Source: Pseudomonadota bacterium
GTDB taxonomy: Bacteria > Desulfobacterota > Syntrophia > Syntrophales > JADFWA01
Assembly: GCA_030612385.1 (NCBI GenBank)
Contig: JAUWNZ010000026.1
Location: forward strand, 1 to 10,347
Length of the DNA: 10,347 nucleotides
Reading direction: 5' to 3'
Every line of letters begins with the position of its first letter. The first letter of the stretch is position 1. A program made the translations under genes and the position numbers. This document shows, in pieces, positions 5,796 through 10,347 of this stretch. Under the pieces are notes generated by a model. The model saw nothing but the letters and a program-made list of their open reading frames with translations, was not told the DNA's origin and searched no databases.

Positions 5796-7283
5796 TCAGA
5801 AAAATACAAAGCTCACTATGAGAAAGGTAGGAACGAGAATAGGGATCGAGTATTTCAACATATATCCAAAGAAGCTTGGCATGCTGATGCCGGCTTCTTC
5901 GGCAATTGATTTCACCATAAAGTTCGGGGCATTGCCTATGTAGGTATTGGCGCCCATAAAGACAGCGCCTGCCGAAATAGCCGTTAAATAGTGAACAAAA
6001 GCGGGATTAAATGTTACGCTGTTTACGGCAAGCGCACCCGGCACCATGGCCTCCGTCATCCCAAGTTTACCCAGCGCCATGTTGAAAAATGTAAGGTAGG
6101 TCGGCGCATTGTCCAGAAATGAGGAAAGCACTCCCGTCACCCAGAAATAATGCCAGGGCTCCTTTACCAAAGCGACAAAGCCTGCCAGGGCGCCCCCGCT
6201 TCCAGCCTTCAGGATCGCCAGGGCCGGGATAATCGTCATAAAGATACCGGCAAAGAGTTTTGCCACCTCCTGAATCGGAAACCAGCTAAATTCATTGGCT
6301 TCGCGAAGCCTGGCCGGTGTAATGAACAGAGACAGCAATCCCATAACAATTATCAGTATATCTCTTAATATGTTCTGGTAATGCCATTCAACACCCATGA
6401 CATCGAAATAGCCAGCCTTCCAGTAACCGCTCATGAGAACCGCACCGATTAGACCTGCCAGAAAAATAAGGTTGAATAACCCTTCGATCTTCAGTGGAAT
6501 CTTCTCTTCTTCTTCAGGCGGTTGAGACTGGAGTTTCTCCTTCCTGTAATAGAAACTATCGATAATGAAAAACATGACAAGAAGGATCACTGATGCCAAT
6601 AACATCTCGCGCAGTAGGCCGGTTGTAACCCAGAAGAACGGAACATTATGCAGAAATCCTAAAAACAGCGGCGGATCTCCCAGAGGGGTCAGTGAACCCC
6701 CGATATTTGCCACAAGGAATATAAAAAAACATATAACATGCACCTTGTTTACTCGATCTTTGTTTACTCTTAAGACCGGTCTTATCATGACCATGGCGGC
6801 CCCTGTCGTCCCTATCCACGAGGCCAGTATTGTCCCTATCAGAAGCAATATCGTGTTGACGGCAGGGCTCCCCTTTAAGGAGCCGCTAACGACGATACCT
6901 CCCGCGATGGTGAAAAGCCCCCAGAGAAGGATTATAAAAGGAATATAGTCGATAAGATAGATATGCAGTATTTCGTATAGCGCAACACGATGATAAACCA
7001 GAAGAAATGGCGCCGCAAAGACCAGCGCCCAGAAGGCCGACACCTTGCCAAAATGGTTATGCCAAAAATGCGGCGCAGCAAGGGGAATTATTGCTATGGA
7101 GAGCAACATGCCGGCAAAAGGAATAACCGACCAGATAGGCAAGATAGTTCCGATATTACTTCCATGGTGGGCAGCCGCCTCATTCGCACTGCCGGCGATA
7201 CATGGGGCTGCGGCAACCAGCATGCATAGGATACTAAACGGAACAAATATCAATATGCTTGAAAAGAATCTTTTTGTCGACAT
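5796..7283 (-). CDS. NhaD-type sodium/proton antiporter (ion transporter superfamily)
   Basis: This 495-residue protein has roughly a dozen hydrophobic segments. The N-terminus looks like a signal peptide (SSILIFVPFSILCMLVAAAPCIAG), followed by a His-containing stretch (EAAAHHGSN) before the next membrane helix. Motifs of the ArsB/NhaD superfamily are present: GGSLTPLGDPP (195-205), DNAPTYLTFF (391-400) and MGANTYIGNAPNF (443-455); the paired repeats each carry an NAP/GDPP re-entrant-like element. A charged cytoplasmic loop (YYRKEKLQSQPPEEEEK) lies mid-protein. Likely role: Na+ (or Li+) export in exchange for H+ across the inner membrane. Citrate-type transporters share the fold, so the substrate is inferred. 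The ATG at 7283 has no clear Shine-Dalgarno site, and I find no convincing promoter in the upstream 411 bp. Confidence 0.85.
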   Translation of the reverse strand: MSTKRFFSSILIFVPFSILCMLVAAAPCIAGSANEAAAHHGSNIGTILPIWSVIPFAGMLLSIAIIPLAAPHFWHNHFGKVSAFWALVFAAPFLLVYHRVALYEILHIYLIDYIPFIILLWGLFTIAGGIVVSGSLKGSPAVNTILLLIGTILASWIGTTGAAMVMIRPVLRVNKDRVNKVHVICFFIFLVANIGGSLTPLGDPPLFLGFLHNVPFFWVTTGLLREMLLASVILLVMFFIIDSFYYRKEKLQSQPPEEEEKIPLKIEGLFNLIFLAGLIGAVLMSGYWKAGYFDVMGVEWHYQNILRDILIIVMGLLSLFITPARLREANEFSWFPIQEVAKLFAGIFMTIIPALAILKAGSGGALAGFVALVKEPWHYFWVTGVLSSFLDNAPTYLTFFNMALGKLGMTEAMVPGALAVNSVTFNPAFVHYLTAISAGAVFMGANTYIGNAPNFMVKSIAEEAGISMPSFFGYMLKYSIPILVPTFLIVSFVFF

Positions 7284-7310
7284 TACAAGTAATACCAGGT
7301 TGCATTAATT

Positions 7311-7350
7311 GTAAGCGTTCACCGCAGAGAGCGCAGAGAGCGCAGAGAAA
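7311..7350. repeat. GTAAGCGTTCAC motif joined to 9-nt CGCAGAGAG tandem repeat
   Basis: The 12-mer GTAAGCGTTCAC (7311-7322) is followed directly by CGCAGAGAG (7323-7331), CGCAGAGAG (7332-7340) and CGCAGAGAAA (7341-7350). The same 12-mer, inverted, forms the right end of the palindromic element at 5075-5086. It lies in the leader region of the antiporter gene. A small TTAGAG/CTCTAA dyad (7371-7376 and 7385-7390) follows; I see no gene in 7284-7490. Confidence 0.75.
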
Positions 7351-7453
7351 TTAGCCTTGTAAGCCAAGAGTTAGAGTCGTTCAGCTCTAATCATTTTCGT
7401 ATCAGCTCAATAAATAGGGGATTACATCTTTGAAATGTTGGTCTCGTTCCATG

Positions 7454-7472
7454 GTAAGCGTTTACTGTTCAC
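7454..7472. repeat. Variant copy of the GTAAGCGTTCAC motif with 7-nt insertion
   Basis: GTAAGCGTT (7454-7462) and CAC (7470-7472) equal the 12-mer at 7311 split by TACTGTT. The first 12 bases, GTAAGCGTTTAC, are also a near-perfect palindrome (10 of 12 positions symmetric). It sits between the atp operon terminator and the antiporter gene. Confidence 0.45.
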
Positions 7473-7491
7473 GCCTAAGCTCCCGTCTCAT

Positions 7492-7530
7492 AAAAAAACA
7501 AGCCAAGAGAGTTATACTTTCCCGGCTTGT
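7492..7530 (-). terminator. Intrinsic terminator of the ATP synthase operon
   Basis: On the minus strand ACAAGCC (7530-7524) pairs with GGCTTGT (7504-7498). The stem can continue through GGGA/TCTT with two G-U pairs to 11 bp and an 11-nt loop, and the T-run 7498-7492 follows at once. It lies 164 nt after the atpC stop and is oriented to end atpG-atpD-atpC transcription before the antiporter gene. Confidence 0.75.
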
Positions 7531-7533
7531 CTC

Positions 7534-7694
7534 TTACCTCCGTTTATTGAAAGGCCAACCCTCAACCGCTACAATTCCCGGATAAGAAACGCCATTAACA
7601 TAGCTCAACAAGGTAACTTTAATGGCCTGGCAATCTCAATATGGCTTGCGGTAATCCCCCCATAGAGAATTACACACCTGCCTCGAGAGCTGTT
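7534..7694 (-). other. Long 3' region between atpC and its terminator, possible ORF remnant
   Basis: One minus-strand frame reads from about 7674 to a TAA at 7536-7534 with a single interrupting TGA (7638-7636). The 33 codons after the TGA end in SYPGIVAVEGWPFNKRR, and the hairpin begins four bases after the TAA. I do not recognise the peptide. There is no start codon with a ribosome-binding site, and the plus strand is open over the same bases (a 76-residue frame, 7435-7665), so either strand could be the coincidental one. It may be a decayed gene that once owned the terminator, or simply an untranslated tail. Confidence 0.3.
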
Positions 7695-8102
7695 TTACGC
7701 ATTTTCTGAAACCTTAAGCCTGTTTCCTTCCTTTTCTATAACGCTTACCGTTTTCTCATAATCGGGATCATCTCCGGAAATGCGGGCCAATTTTTGCTCT
7801 GCCATCTCTTTGTCTTTCTGTGCTTTATCCCTGTCAATCATATCCGCCCTTTGAGCAGACTCCACAAGAACCGTCACTTTATCGGACGCCACCTCAGCGT
7901 AACCTGTATCGATGGCATAATATGTCTTTCTGTTACCTTCCGTATAATTAAGCTCGCCAAATTTAATCCCGCTCAGAAGCGCCGCATGTCCGGCAAGCAC
8001 TCCGAATTCACCCTCACTGCCAGGTATCGTCACATCTTCGATCTTACCACTAAAAACCCTTTTCTCCGGTGTAACAATTTCCAAAAATAGTTCATCGGCC
8101 AT
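7695..8102 (-). CDS. atpC: F1Fo ATP synthase epsilon subunit
   Basis: 135 residues, the normal length. The N-terminal beta-sandwich shows the typical LEIVTPEKRVFSGK ... VTIPGSEGEFGVLAGHA pattern (8-40), and a helical hairpin follows from about residue 84. Epsilon joins gamma in the central stalk and can inhibit ATP hydrolysis by raising its C-terminal helices. The ATP-sensing motif known from Bacillus epsilon (I/L-D-x-x-R-A) appears as IDRDKA (89-94), with Lys replacing Arg. The ATG is preceded by GGAGG with 8-nt spacing. It is the last gene of the operon, 29 bp after atpD. Confidence 0.96.
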   Translation of the reverse strand: MADELFLEIVTPEKRVFSGKIEDVTIPGSEGEFGVLAGHAALLSGIKFGELNYTEGNRKTYYAIDTGYAEVASDKVTVLVESAQRADMIDRDKAQKDKEMAEQKLARISGDDPDYEKTVSVIEKEGNRLKVSENA

Positions 8103-8131
8103 CTATAAGTCCTCCAACCACGACATCACAT

Positions 8132-9600
<1,469 letters not shown>

Positions 9601-9636
9601 CAATATCATCCTCATTTTTAATATTTAATATAAAAT

Positions 9637-10347
9637 TTATCCCTGTGCCAATGCCTCGGTGCCACCTACTATATCCATCAACTCAGCAGTAATGGCCGCC
9701 TGCCTTGCCTTATTATACTTTAGTGTAAGATCCTCAATCAATTCATCACAGTTCCTGGTGGCATTGTCCATCGCCGCCATCCTTGCGCCATTCTCCCCGG
9801 CGGACGTTTCCACAAGCGCCCTGTAAATAAGAACCCGAATGTACATGGGAAGAAGCTGCGCTATGAGAAGTTCCTCGGATGGTTCATAGATATAATCAAG
9901 CATCTCTTCGGGCTTTATCTCCTTCTCTTCACCGATAGAGGGCAGGGGAAGCAACCTCACTACCGTCGGCTTCTGGATGCTCACACTAACAAACTCATTA
10001 TAAATCAAATATAACTCGTCGTATTCTTCCGCAATAAAGGGAGGAATAACATCTTCACCAATCCCGACAGACAGGCTCATATCAAATGTTCCGAATACAT
10101 CGACATGCTCACTTATAATATTCACATTTTTCCTGAGGGAATCTCTCCCTTTTTTACCTACCGGTATTAATGACACATCTTTACCTTCATCTGTCTTTTC
10201 CCTGACGAATCTTCCTGCTGCCCTGATTAAATTTGAATTAAACCCTCCACAAAGCCCTCTGTCCGAGGTCATACAGATTACTCTAATCCTCTCCGGTTCC
10301 CTCACCGCGAGAAGCGGATGTGACGCAGAATCCACACGAAGCGCCAG
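9637..10347 (-). CDS. atpG: F1Fo ATP synthase gamma subunit, 5' end outside window
   Basis: The frame runs off the right edge; the GTG at 10335 is an internal valine (the preceding codons read LALR), so the start is not in the window. About 236 residues remain of a usual 285-295, so roughly the first 55 are missing. The central TSDRGLCGGFN motif (family signature for the Rossmann-like domain) and the C-terminal helix GARMAAMDNATRNCDELIEDL through YNKARQAAITAELMDIVGG are clear. Gamma is the rotating central shaft of F1. Upstream atp genes (A, H, F, B) are presumably beyond the edge. Confidence 0.97.
   Translation of the reverse strand: MALRVDSASHPLLAVREPERIRVICMTSDRGLCGGFNSNLIRAAGRFVREKTDEGKDVSLIPVGKKGRDSLRKNVNIISEHVDVFGTFDMSLSVGIGEDVIPPFIAEEYDELYLIYNEFVSVSIQKPTVVRLLPLPSIGEEKEIKPEEMLDYIYEPSEELLIAQLLPMYIRVLIYRALVETSAGENGARMAAMDNATRNCDELIEDLTLKYNKARQAAITAELMDIVGGTEALAQG

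Overview
This is a stretch of bacterial chromosome, mostly housekeeping genes, with no plasmid, phage, IS or CRISPR content that I can see. The S21 protein (62 residues, ending in a basic RRRLLKAQRRRY-like tail), the TPR/M24-peptidase/HisC neighbourhood, the NhaD-like antiporter with an N-terminal signal-like segment, and the short heptameric repeats between genes are all compatible with a Desulfobacterota (former Deltaproteobacteria) genome, perhaps a syntroph or sulfate reducer. That placement is inference from protein appearance, not from a search.

Layout. Positions 2-304 (+) hold the C-terminal end of a YacP-like NYN-domain protein. It converges on a leftward block: TPR protein (4932-4159), M24 Xaa-Pro peptidase (start 4162, ATGA-coupled to the TPR gene), hisC (2978-1890), then rpsU (TTG start at 1689, behind its own sigma70-like promoter) and holA (1447-314), which ends in a probable terminator. 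A 369-bp intergenic region (4933-5301 with the corrected greA start) separates this block from greA (+, 5302-5784). It contains a palindromic repeat element and a clear TTGACA-16-TATGAT promoter for greA. greA converges with an NhaD-type sodium/proton antiporter gene (7283-5796, -). Next is a 411-bp gap with short tandem repeats and the transcription terminator of the ATP synthase operon. Last comes the 3' part of that operon in the usual order, atpG (partial) - atpD - atpC, all leftward.

Functional picture. The genes cover energy and ion homeostasis (F1 gamma, beta and epsilon subunits; sodium/proton antiporter), transcription elongation (GreA), translation (S21), replication (Pol III delta), histidine synthesis (HisC) and peptide turnover (M24 peptidase). 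They are not a single pathway.

The unusual content is all intergenic. Several gaps carry 7-nt-period or 9-nt-period short repeats, two of them arranged as long inverted repeats. A 12-mer, GTAAGCGTTCAC, occurs exactly at two repeat-bearing sites and in variant form at two more. Three start codons were set from the sequence: pepQ at 4162, greA at 5302, rpsU at a TTG. I found no convincing new multi-gene system here. The best leads are the repeat family and the uncharacterised TPR protein coupled to the peptidase.
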